This document shows, piece by piece, positions 1-7,489 of a stretch of 64,000 nucleotides of DNA. The position numbers and the translations under genes are program-made. The stretch lies in NCBI RefSeq assembly GCF_000010305.1, contig NC_012489.1, positions 434,001 through 498,000 on the forward strand. The letters are read 5' to 3'. Numbering within the stretch: the first letter of the stretch is position 1; every line of letters starts with the position of its first letter. Source of the stretch: Gemmatimonas aurantiaca T-27 (GTDB lineage Bacteria; Gemmatimonadota; Gemmatimonadetes; Gemmatimonadales; Gemmatimonadaceae). The notes under the pieces are model-generated. The model was not told the origin of the DNA. It ran no database searches and worked only from the letters and a program-made list of their open reading frames with translations.

Positions 1-879
1 CGGAAGTCTCGGCTCTATCACTCGGACGCGGTGGCCGAGCGCGTGGCGCGTGGCATCGTGAATGCGGTGCCCAATGCGCAGATCCTCGGAGCTGCGGCAA
101 AGGACGAGGACGATGAGTTGTCCGAAACGTTGGCACCGGATGCGCCAACGCAGCTCATCGTCGTGCGCTTCGAACGCGATCACTGCGTGATCAGTGCCGA
201 CAGTTCGGGCACGTTGCTGCACCGTCGCGGTTGGCGGCAGGCCATCGCCAAGGCGCCGCTCCGGGAGACACTGGCCGCGGTCATGCTGGCGGCGATGCCC
301 TGGGACGGCGAAATCCCGCTGGTCGATCCGTTTGCGGGCTCCGGCACGATCGGTATCGAAGCGGCGTTGCGTGTGCGTCGCATCGCGCCGGGGCTGACCC
401 GCTCTTTCGCCATGGAGCACTGGCCCGACGCCGATGCGAGCATGCACGCCGGTGTCCGGGAGAGCGCGCAGCAGCAGGTGCGTCCGAGCATCGGGGTGCC
501 CATCGTGCTGCGCGACCGTGACGCCGGGGCGATCGTGGCAGCGCGCGCCAATGCGGAACGCGCTGGTGTGCTGGCCGATGTCACCATCGAGCAGGGAGCA
601 CTCTCGGAAACGGAACTCGCGCAATACGGCGCTCGAGGTCTGCTGCTCACCAACCCGCCCTACGGACACCGTATCGGTGACGGGGCCGATCTGCGCGGAC
701 TCTACGCGCGACTCGGCGACGTGTTGCGCGTCGGCGGACGCGGGTGGCGTCTCGCCATGCTGATGCCCAACGATCGTGCGCTGCTCGGTCAGTTGCGATT
801 GTCGGTGTCGCCGCTGTTGCGCACGAGCAATGGTGGATTGCCCGTCGCATTGCTGGCAACGGCGCCTTCGAAAGGGTAG
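1..879 (+). CDS. THUMP-type class I SAM-dependent RNA methyltransferase, 3' part
   Basis: The frame is open to the window edge, so only the C-terminal part is present (292 residues before the stop at 877-879). The first residues (KSRLYHSDAVAERV) match the end of the THUMP region in RlmL/Trm14-like enzymes. A Rossmann methyltransferase domain follows, with the SAM-binding motif DPFAGSGTIGIEAAL and the catalytic TNPPYG typical of N2-guanine or N6-adenine RNA methylases. The family methylates guanosines of 23S rRNA or tRNA in the cytoplasm; which base this one modifies cannot be read here. A start placed at GTG 31 would be artificial, because homology continues upstream of it. Confidence 0.85.
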   Translation, partial: RKSRLYHSDAVAERVARGIVNAVPNAQILGAAAKDEDDELSETLAPDAPTQLIVVRFERDHCVISADSSGTLLHRRGWRQAIAKAPLRETLAAVMLAAMPWDGEIPLVDPFAGSGTIGIEAALRVRRIAPGLTRSFAMEHWPDADASMHAGVRESAQQQVRPSIGVPIVLRDRDAGAIVAARANAERAGVLADVTIEQGALSETELAQYGARGLLLTNPPYGHRIGDGADLRGLYARLGDVLRVGGRGWRLAMLMPNDRALLGQLRLSVSPLLRTSNGGLPVALLATAPSKG

Positions 880-881
880 GC

Positions 882-1039
882 GGTACAGCGGGGGGAACAC
901 TGATGACACAAAAACAAAGCAGATAGTCGCAGATACGGCCTGACAACGATCAACAGCCGAACAGCACACACAATAAAGAGTGTTGTATCTGTGTCGATCT
1001 GTTTTGTTTTTGTGTCATCAGTGTTCCCCCCGCTGTACC
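882..1039. repeat. Long near-perfect inverted repeat between convergent genes
   Basis: Arms of 43 bases at 882-924 and 997-1039 are reverse complements with a single mismatch, around a spacer of about 72 bases. They fill the gap between the stop of the methyltransferase at 879 and the stop of the convergent gene at 1042. The arms contain GATGACACAAAAACAAA and a run of six G. The repeat could act as a bidirectional terminator or be a dispersed intergenic element. No coding capacity is evident. Confidence 0.85.
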
Positions 1040-1041
1040 CG

Positions 1042-1479
1042 TCAGACGCGGAACCGATCTCCCCGCCAGGCTTTGATCTGCTGCTTGATCTCCTTGGACG
1101 TGAGAGCCGGATTGGCAATCACCTGCTCAACGAGAGCCGGCAATTCGACATCGCTGGCAAAGCGCAGCGCGACGTAGTGTCGCGGGCGCAGCGTGGTGAT
1201 GGCACGCGCGGTGAGCTCCGGTGACAACACACGCTGGAAGCGTACCTGCTCCTCGAGCCGGATCAGACGATCCTGCACGCGCAGGGGAGAGAGTCGCGAG
1301 ACGGCCACCACGCCGATGAGGGCGAGGCTGCCGACGAGGAAGTAGCCGGTCTCCGCGCCTGGCGCCTTCACAAATCGGACGATTGTCCAGATCAGAAAGA
1401 TCGCGGCCAGGGGGCTGGTGAAAAAATGGTAGTACGGCGTGAGCTGCGTGTGATTGGCGTAGTTCTGATTTTCACTCAT
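1042..1479 (-). CDS. DUF6526-like membrane protein
   Basis: A protein of 145 residues starting MSENQNYANH. The ATG at 1479 was chosen because it overlaps the stop of the upstream gene by 8 bases and the family begins with this Asn/His-rich segment; the longer frame up to 1593 lies inside the neighbour. Two hydrophobic segments (about residues 24-38 and 46-61) are followed by a charged cytoplasmic half ending EIKQQIKAWRGDRFRV. This resembles the DUF6526 family, which has no known function. It is last in a three-gene set with a NadR-like kinase and PnuC, and the overlap suggests translational coupling. Confidence 0.7.
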   Translation of the reverse strand: MSENQNYANHTQLTPYYHFFTSPLAAIFLIWTIVRFVKAPGAETGYFLVGSLALIGVVAVSRLSPLRVQDRLIRLEEQVRFQRVLSPELTARAITTLRPRHYVALRFASDVELPALVEQVIANPALTSKEIKQQIKAWRGDRFRV

Positions 1480-2041
1480 GGTCTGCAAGGTTGAAGGGAG
1501 ACGGTGGTGAAGACAGCAGTGTGTCGATGAGATTCGTAGCGATGGACAGGCGCTCAGGCCAGTCGCCTCGCACGATGGTGTAGGGGGCGCCAAGCCGATC
1601 CAGTGTGGTCACGAACAGCGTGTGCATCTCCTCTCGGCGATCCCCTCGATCGCGGACGCCGTCCGCAATCCACGGCACATCGATGTCGAGCAGGAGATAG
1701 TGGTCCGCACGTCGGGCAATGGCCAGCGCTTCGAGGGCGGGCGGGCAGTCGCCGAAATAGTGGTGACTGTAGGCCACATTGCTCACCAGATCCGTGTCGT
1801 GCAGCAGCAGAGTGTTGCCGAGTGCTCGCGAACGATCGATGTACTCGTCTTCGTAGGACGCCTGACCACGGGCCAATCCCTCACGATCGGCCAACACCGG
1901 CGGCGTGCCCTTCAGGCGCGTGAACTCGCGTACGTACTCGGGGACACACAGCACGTGGTAGTGTGCCGCCAACTGTAGGCCCAGGGTGGTCTTGCCGACA
2001 CTCTCCGATCCGGTGATCACCACCCGTCGCAGTCGTGTCAT
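1472..2041 (-). CDS. NadR-like P-loop kinase (AAA_28 family)
   Basis: A protein of 189 residues with a P-loop, ITGSESVGKTTL, at about 9-20, then EYVREF and a central LLLHDTDLVSN, as in the ribosylnicotinamide kinase domain of NadR. The NMN adenylyltransferase and HTH domains of full-length NadR are absent. Its start overlaps the stop of pnuC by 4 bases. In this family the kinase traps a nucleoside imported by the Pnu transporter by phosphorylating it. Nicotinamide riboside is the default substrate. Because a TPP riboswitch and TonB receptor lie next door, thiamine or another vitamin nucleoside is a real alternative. Confidence 0.8.
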   Translation of the reverse strand: MTRLRRVVITGSESVGKTTLGLQLAAHYHVLCVPEYVREFTRLKGTPPVLADREGLARGQASYEDEYIDRSRALGNTLLLHDTDLVSNVAYSHHYFGDCPPALEALAIARRADHYLLLDIDVPWIADGVRDRGDRREEMHTLFVTTLDRLGAPYTIVRGDWPERLSIATNLIDTLLSSPPSPFNLADHE

Positions 2042-2673
2042 GCGGGCTGCTCGTCAGCCTGGGCATTACGCCACGACGCGCGCCACTGCATGTGTCCCGA
2101 TACGGCCAATGCAAAGAACACGGCATACAGCACCGCCGTGAGCGGCAACTGCCGGTTGATGAATACACCCACGTAGATGATGTCGACGACGATCCACACC
2201 AGCCAGTTCTCGGCCAGCTTGCGCGTCATCATCCACTGCGCGATGAGGCTGGCGGCGACGAGTGCTGAATCGATGTGTGGCAAAGCGGCACCGGGAATAC
2301 GTGCCGTGATGGTCCACAACAACAGCCAGGTGATCACGCCAATGAGCGAGAGACGGAATGCCAGTGCGCGTGATGTGCGTGTCACCGGCAGTGTGTCCGC
2401 CGTCGGTCCACCGCGCCACCAATGCCACCAGCCATACAGTGACAACACGAAATACACGACCTGCAGGCCGGTGTCGGAATAGAGGCCCGTGCGCGCAAAC
2501 ACCACCGTGTAGAACAGCGCGTTGGCCACCCCGATCGGCCAGCTCCAGATGTTCTGGCGCGTGACCAGCCACACGTTCACGACACCGGTCAGGAAGCCGG
2601 CGACCTCCATGCAGGACGACCCGTGGGCGTCGAGCCAGTGGCAAAACGCGGAGAGGCTGGTCATGACGGGCAA
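2038..2673 (-). CDS. pnuC: PnuC-family vitamin/nucleoside transporter
   Basis: A protein of 211 residues with about seven hydrophobic segments and the PnuC signature region WSWPIGVANALFYTVVF followed by LYGWWHWWRGG, where Trp and Asn residues bind the pyridine or thiamine ring. PnuC proteins carry out facilitated diffusion of unphosphorylated nicotinamide riboside, or of thiamine in the PnuT branch, across the inner membrane. An internal ATG four codons in (MTSLSAF) is an alternative start. The gene is divergent from a TonB receptor preceded by a TPP riboswitch, so its own promoter must lie within or beside the riboswitch DNA. Confidence 0.88.
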   Translation of the reverse strand: MPVMTSLSAFCHWLDAHGSSCMEVAGFLTGVVNVWLVTRQNIWSWPIGVANALFYTVVFARTGLYSDTGLQVVYFVLSLYGWWHWWRGGPTADTLPVTRTSRALAFRLSLIGVITWLLLWTITARIPGAALPHIDSALVAASLIAQWMMTRKLAENWLVWIVVDIIYVGVFINRQLPLTAVLYAVFFALAVSGHMQWRASWRNAQADEQPA

Positions 2674-2694
2674 AGCTAATTAGGGTTGAGGCAC

Positions 2695-2780
2695 ATGACC
2701 GGGGTGCCGGCGCCGCCAGTGTGCGCAGGCTGAGAGAGTCCCGTAGAACCTGATCCGGTTCGTACCGGCGTAGGGAGTCC
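2695..2780 (+). promoter_or_regulatory. TPP riboswitch (THI element)
   Basis: The plus strand carries the conserved core GGGGTGC at about 2701, GGCTGAGAGAGTCCCGTAGA at about 2728 and ACCTGATCCGGTTCGTACCG at about 2748, closing with GCGTAGGGAGTC. The closing strand includes GGGAG at 2773-2777, nine bases before the ATG at 2787. That GGGAG is the natural ribosome-binding site of the TonB receptor gene. Ligand-dependent sequestration of this site is therefore the likely mechanism: expression off when thiamine pyrophosphate is plentiful. Confidence 0.95.
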
Positions 2781-2786
2781 AATCTG

Positions 2787-4907
2787 ATGTCTCGTCGCAG
2801 CCTCGTGCGCCATGGGCGCACGCCGCGGCCTGGCCGTCTTCGCACGGCCGCCGCATCTCTGTCCATCGTGGTGCTTACGCTCGCGCCCGTAGCGCTTCAT
2901 GCGCAAGGCACGCGACCCACACGTCCGGACACGGCCACGTCCGACACCACGGCCCGCCGCATTGAAGGGGTGCTGGTCAACGCCATCCGCGCCGGCAATG
3001 AAGCGCCGATCGCGCAAAAGACCATCGGGCGTGCGGCCATCACCGCGCGGCATTTCGGTCAGGATGTGCCGATGCTGCTCATGCAGGCTGCCCCCTCGAT
3101 GACCGCCCACACCGAGACGGGCACGCAGTGGGGCTACAGCTACCTGCGTTTGCGTGGTCTCGATCAGACGCGCATCAACATCACCATCGACGGTGTGCCG
3201 CTCAACGATCCGGAAGACCAGGTGTTGTACTTCGCCAATCTGGCCGATCTGATGAGCAACGTGCAGAGCGTGCAGGTGCAACGTGGTGTGGGCACCAGCA
3301 CGGCCGGCACGGCGTCGTATGCGGGTTCGATCAACTTCGAGACCATGCCGGTGGCGCGGAAGCAGCGCAGCGGCGACGTCGAAGTGCAACTGGGTTCTTT
3401 TGGGGCACAGCGGGCCAGCGCGTCTTTCAATTCTGGTCTTGGCGACAATCGCCTCGCCGCGTATGGCCGCGTGAGTGCCCTGCGCACCAACGGCTATCGT
3501 GATCACTCGGGTGTCATGGGGCGCTCGGCATTCCTTGGCGCGGGCTGGTTCGGTGACCGCGACATTGTGAAGGTGACGGCCATCGTGGGACAGCTCGCCG
3601 ATACGCTCTCGTATACGGGTGCCACACTGGCCGAGCTCGCGGAGAATCGCCGCTACAACCCGTTGTATCCGAACGAACGCGACAAGTTTGGCCAGCAGAT
3701 GGTGTCGCTCGCCTACACGCACGCACGTGCCGACGGTGGCAGCTTCAACACCACGCTCTATCGCAACTCGGCCAGCGGCAACTACGACTATTTCGACCTG
3801 CCTGATCGGTACCGCTACAATCTGGCTCACACCTGGTATGGCGTGACCAGTGCGTACAACGTGGAGCGGGGGGCGGTGCGCCTCAACACGGGTGTCAATG
3901 CGAACACCTACCAGCGGGCGCATCGGGCGTACTTTCAGCCCGATACCGAGTTGTATGACAACACCGGCCACAAGCAGGACGCCAGCGCGTTCGTGAAGGC
4001 CTCCGTGGACGTGGGCCGCGCACGCTGGTTTGCCGACGTACAGGGACGATGGGCGCAATTCCGCTACGACCCATCGGAGAATGCCGGTATCACGGAGCGC
4101 AGCATCGATTGGGCATTCCTGAATCCCAAGGCCGGCGTGACGATGACGTTGCGTCCCGGACTGTCGGCCTTCGCGAGCTATGGCATCACCAGCCGAGAGC
4201 CCGCGCGCAGTGACATGTTCGCCGGTGAAGATGACCTCAACGCGGACAATGTGGCCGGCTTCGGTGATCTCTCGCGCGTGAAGCCGGAACGCCTGCACGA
4301 CACCGAACTGGGTCTTACGTACACGCATTCCGCGCTCGACGTGTCGGCCAATCTGTACAGCATGGATTTCCGGAACGATCTGGCCCGCATCGGCGCGCCA
4401 ACAGCATCCGGCGCCATCCCACGCCGCAGTGTGGGCAGCAGCTATCGCCGTGGCGTTGAACTCGATGCCACCTATCGCGGTGTCGACAAACTGGTCTTCG
4501 CCGGCAACGCCACGTGGAGCGACAATCGCATCAAGCAGTTCACCGATTCGTCGCGTGGAACGCCGGTGGTGCGCCGGGATGTAGAGCCGATGCTCACGCC
4601 GCGCTTCATCACCACGCATCGTGTGGACGTGTTGCCCACGCCGCGACTGGGTTTCAGCCTGGAAGGCCGCTACCAGTCACGCGCATTCCTCGACAACACC
4701 AGCAGCGCTGATCGTATTCTTCCCGACTACTACACCGTCGATGCATCGGCCCGCGTGGCCGTGCGGGATTTCACCGTGATGGTGCGCGGTGTGAACCTCG
4801 GCGACACTCAGAAGTTCGGCAGTGGCGCCGTGTCAGGCTCTGGGCGCGTGCGGTACTTCGTACTGCCGGCCCGGGCTCTGTTCGTCACGCTCGGCTACGC
4901 GTTCTGA
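2787..4907 (+). CDS. TonB-dependent outer-membrane receptor, probable thiamine uptake
   Basis: A protein of 706 residues with a basic N-terminus and a hydrophobic segment ending about ALHAQG (signal peptidase I site near 34). A plug domain follows (LLMQAAPSMTAHTETGTQWGYS, then RLRGLDQTRINITIDGVPLND), then a 22-strand-type barrel ending in an aromatic terminal strand, FVTLGYAF. The start is fixed by the riboswitch-embedded Shine-Dalgarno. Family members move scarce ligands across the outer membrane using TonB energy. Control by a TPP riboswitch points to thiamine or a precursor. The divergent PnuC/kinase pair could supply the inner-membrane step. Confidence 0.9.
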   Translation: MSRRSLVRHGRTPRPGRLRTAAASLSIVVLTLAPVALHAQGTRPTRPDTATSDTTARRIEGVLVNAIRAGNEAPIAQKTIGRAAITARHFGQDVPMLLMQAAPSMTAHTETGTQWGYSYLRLRGLDQTRINITIDGVPLNDPEDQVLYFANLADLMSNVQSVQVQRGVGTSTAGTASYAGSINFETMPVARKQRSGDVEVQLGSFGAQRASASFNSGLGDNRLAAYGRVSALRTNGYRDHSGVMGRSAFLGAGWFGDRDIVKVTAIVGQLADTLSYTGATLAELAENRRYNPLYPNERDKFGQQMVSLAYTHARADGGSFNTTLYRNSASGNYDYFDLPDRYRYNLAHTWYGVTSAYNVERGAVRLNTGVNANTYQRAHRAYFQPDTELYDNTGHKQDASAFVKASVDVGRARWFADVQGRWAQFRYDPSENAGITERSIDWAFLNPKAGVTMTLRPGLSAFASYGITSREPARSDMFAGEDDLNADNVAGFGDLSRVKPERLHDTELGLTYTHSALDVSANLYSMDFRNDLARIGAPTASGAIPRRSVGSSYRRGVELDATYRGVDKLVFAGNATWSDNRIKQFTDSSRGTPVVRRDVEPMLTPRFITTHRVDVLPTPRLGFSLEGRYQSRAFLDNTSSADRILPDYYTVDASARVAVRDFTVMVRGVNLGDTQKFGSGAVSGSGRVRYFVLPARALFVTLGYAF

Positions 4908-4926
4908 GTCTGGCGCGGGAAAAGCC

Positions 4927-5029
4927 TTGCCGCGGATGACGCGGAAAAGCGCGGAAACCACACGGATCAAACAACAAAGCTGTTCTGTTTCCGTGAGTTT
5001 CTGCGCTTTCCGCGCGTTTCCGCGGCAAA
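4927..5029. repeat. Imperfect inverted repeat with roughly 10-base periodicity
   Basis: Between the convergent receptor and monooxygenase genes lies a GC-rich imperfect palindrome. The left arm runs about 4927-4967 (TTGCCGCGGATGACGCGGAA and onward) and the right arm about 4985-5029, ending TTTCCGCGGCAAAAAA. Each arm contains TTTCCGCG-type units spaced about 10 bases. The ending resembles that of the tandem repeat at 23841-23886, so the two may belong to one dispersed intergenic family. It could also act as a transcription terminator for both genes. Confidence 0.7.
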
Positions 5030-5039
5030 AAAGAATGAC

Positions 5040-6029
5040 CTACAGTAGCCCTGCCGCTTCCGCCGTCAGCTTCACCGAGTGCAGTCGCGCCGCATGGTCG
5101 TAGATCATCGACACGACAATGAGTTCGTCTGCACCGGTCTCCTCGACCAGCGCCTCGAGCCCCGCTCGCACGGTATCCCGTGAGCCGACGATCGAGCGGG
5201 CCAGCATGCGACCCGCCTGCGCCTTCTCAATGGGTGTCCAGTAGGTCTCGATGTCGTCGATGGGCGGCTGTCCGAGGCCACGCGCACCACGAAAGATGTT
5301 CGTGAAGGCCATCTGCTGGGTGGTGGCCAACCGGTGCGCTTCGGCATCGGTGTCGGCCGCAATGACGTTCACGCCGACCATCGCGTACGGGCGATCGAGC
5401 TGATGCGACGGCTTGAACCGATCGCGATAGAGGCCGAGTGCCGGCAGCAGATCGGCCGGTGCGAAGTGCGAGGCAAACGCATACGGCAGCCCGAACTCGG
5501 CGGCCAGCATCGCGCCAAAGTGGCTCGAGCCCAGAATCCAGAGTGGGATCTCGGTGCCGGCGGCCGGCACCGCGACAATGCGCTGACCAGGCGCCACCGG
5601 AGCCAGCCACGACTGCAGCTCCATCACGTCCTGAGGGAATTGCTCGGCCGCATCCGGTGTGCGGCGCAACGCACGCAGCGTGACACCGTCGGTGCCCGGC
5701 GCACGACCCAGTCCAAGATCGACACGCCCTGGGAAGAGCCGTTCGAGCGTCCCGAACTGCTCGGCGATGACATAGGGCGCATGATTGGGCAGCATGATGC
5801 CACCCGCGCCGATGCGGATGGTGTTCGTGCCGGCGGCGATATGGGCCAGCACCACGGACGTCGCCGCGCTCGCGATGCCCGGCATGTTGTGGTGTTCCGC
5901 CACCCAAATACGGTTGTAGCCCCAACGCTCCGCGTGGGCGGCGAGATCCCGAGCATTGTCCAACGCGCCCCGGGCATCGGTCTGCTCGGTGATCGACACG
6001 AGTTCGAGGATGGAGAGCGGAATGTTCAT
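5040..6029 (-). CDS. LLM-class flavin-dependent oxidoreductase (luciferase-like monooxygenase)
   Basis: A protein of 329 residues starting [13 protein letters not shown]. It shows the bacterial luciferase-like TIM-barrel signatures [15 protein letters not shown] (about 43-57), [25 protein letters not shown] in two parts, and [16 protein letters not shown] (about 101-116). It belongs to the MsnO8/YhbW-like group, which uses reduced FMN (sometimes F420) and O2. The substrate is unknown and no dedicated flavin reductase is adjacent. It is divergent from a histidine kinase across a 110-base AT-rich gap holding TATATT and TATAGT boxes that could serve both promoters. Confidence 0.9.
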   Translation of the reverse strand: MNIPLSILELVSITEQTDARGALDNARDLAAHAERWGYNRIWVAEHHNMPGIASAATSVVLAHIAAGTNTIRIGAGGIMLPNHAPYVIAEQFGTLERLFPGRVDLGLGRAPGTDGVTLRALRRTPDAAEQFPQDVMELQSWLAPVAPGQRIVAVPAAGTEIPLWILGSSHFGAMLAAEFGLPYAFASHFAPADLLPALGLYRDRFKPSHQLDRPYAMVGVNVIAADTDAEAHRLATTQQMAFTNIFRGARGLGQPPIDDIETYWTPIEKAQAGRMLARSIVGSRDTVRAGLEALVEETGADELIVVSMIYDHAARLHSVKLTAEAAGLL

Positions 6030-6139
6030 CGCTCACATCCGTGTAAACAGAATCTCATTTCTTCAATATAGTAGATTCGCAAGCATAGAGGAGGAGGGCA
6101 TTCACTCCCTCAGCGTCTCCCAACAGCTAAACTCTCCCC

Positions 6140-7411
6140 ATGTCCGCCCCCCACGATCCCGCGAACTATCCGGCCGTCTCCGACGACCTGCTGTACTCCG
6201 ATTATCGGAAAACAGAAGAGCTCGGTAGCATCCGCCAAGTGGCTCGGGCGCTGGCCGCCGAGACCAGCTCGCAGCAGGTGCTGCAGACGCTGTGTCGGTT
6301 GTCGATGTTTCGTGGGCGAGCAAGTGGCGCTATGGTGACTCAAGTAAGTGGTGATAATGGTATATATGTTGCCTGCTCCGGTGTCGCGACGCCGCTCCTT
6401 GGCATGACCTTCCCATTGGCCGGTACCTTCATCAACCGCGCGGCGGCCGAGAAGCGGGCGGTGCTGTTGCCGTCGCCGCATGAGGCCACGCCGGTGTTCG
6501 CCGCGCTGCTCCCACAACTCGGCATCGGGCCGATCCTGTTCCTGCCTCTCGTCGCCAACGATCAGCTCTTTGGCGTTCTGGCGATTACGCGCGATGCCGG
6601 GCACCCGACGTTCGACGAAACGGACGAGGAACGTCTGGCCGTCATGGCCGACCTCGCGGCGCTCGCACTGTGGAAGGCACGGCTGCTCGAAGACGCACAG
6701 TCGGCCGATGCCGCCAAGACCAGCCTGTTGGCTACGCTGTCTCATGAACTGCGCACACCGCTGACCGCGCTCGAAGGCTATGGCGAGCTGCTCGAGGACG
6801 AAATCCTGGGGCCACTTTCCCATGAACAACGGGATGTCATCACCAGGCTGCGCACCGTTGGTCGCCACCTCGGCTCCCTGATCGAGGACATTCTCACGTA
6901 CGCCTCGCTGGAGGCCGATCGGTTGACCGCACGCCCCAGTGCTGTGCGTCTCGACGAGCTGCTGGATTCCCTGCACCCGTTTCTCGAACCGCTGGCCCGC
7001 GAAAAAGGCATCGACTTCGTGATCGATCCGGAAGGCGGCCTGCCGGGTATGCACACCGACGAAGCCAAAGTGCGGCAGATTCTGCTGAATCTGTGCCAGA
7101 ACGCCATCAAGTTCACCGAGAGCGGCAGCGTCACCCTGCGGGTCTCGCGTGGGTCTCCCATGCCGGATGGCGGCGTCAGCCTGCGGTTCGCCGTCAAAGA
7201 CACGGGAATCGGTATCGCGACCGCCGATCTCCAACGTCTCTTTCGCCCCTTCTCCCAGCTAGAGGACGTCCCGACCCGGCGACGGGGGGGAACCGGGCTC
7301 GGTCTGTACATCGCCCGTCGGCTGGCCACGCTGCTCGGTGGACGTATCGAAGTGGTGTCGCGCCCCGGCGAAGGGTCGGTGTTCACACTGGTGCTGCCCG
7401 TGCAGGCGTGA
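6140..7411 (+). CDS. GAF-domain sensor histidine kinase
   Basis: A protein of 423 residues with no membrane segments, so cytoplasmic. A GAF domain spans about 30-180. A HisKA domain carries the phospho-accepting His202 in LATLSHELRTPLTALEGYG. The HATPase domain follows, with the N box LNLCQNAIKFTE (about 316), G1 DTGIGIA (about 354) and G2 GGTGLGLYIA (about 383). No response regulator gene is adjacent, so it is an orphan kinase here. A local AT-rich patch near 6340-6370 differs from the surrounding composition but does not break the frame. Confidence 0.9.
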   Translation: MSAPHDPANYPAVSDDLLYSDYRKTEELGSIRQVARALAAETSSQQVLQTLCRLSMFRGRASGAMVTQVSGDNGIYVACSGVATPLLGMTFPLAGTFINRAAAEKRAVLLPSPHEATPVFAALLPQLGIGPILFLPLVANDQLFGVLAITRDAGHPTFDETDEERLAVMADLAALALWKARLLEDAQSADAAKTSLLATLSHELRTPLTALEGYGELLEDEILGPLSHEQRDVITRLRTVGRHLGSLIEDILTYASLEADRLTARPSAVRLDELLDSLHPFLEPLAREKGIDFVIDPEGGLPGMHTDEAKVRQILLNLCQNAIKFTESGSVTLRVSRGSPMPDGGVSLRFAVKDTGIGIATADLQRLFRPFSQLEDVPTRRRGGTGLGLYIARRLATLLGGRIEVVSRPGEGSVFTLVLPVQA

Positions 7412-7489
7412 GTGCCGTCCGGCGCGAACAGGCCCCGGTGTGAATACCTGAGTGCCTAGGGCGCCAAACGCCGTTTACATTCCCATTTT

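Noticed and set aside
2676-4619. 647-residue minus-strand open frame
   Set aside because: It is antisense to the TonB receptor, rich in Arg, His and Gly without domain motifs, and exists because GC-rich third positions remove stops.
7412-7489. Possible sucB or lpd remnant next to sucA
   Set aside because: The gap is only 78 bases with no coding similarity, so E2 and E3 are simply encoded elsewhere.
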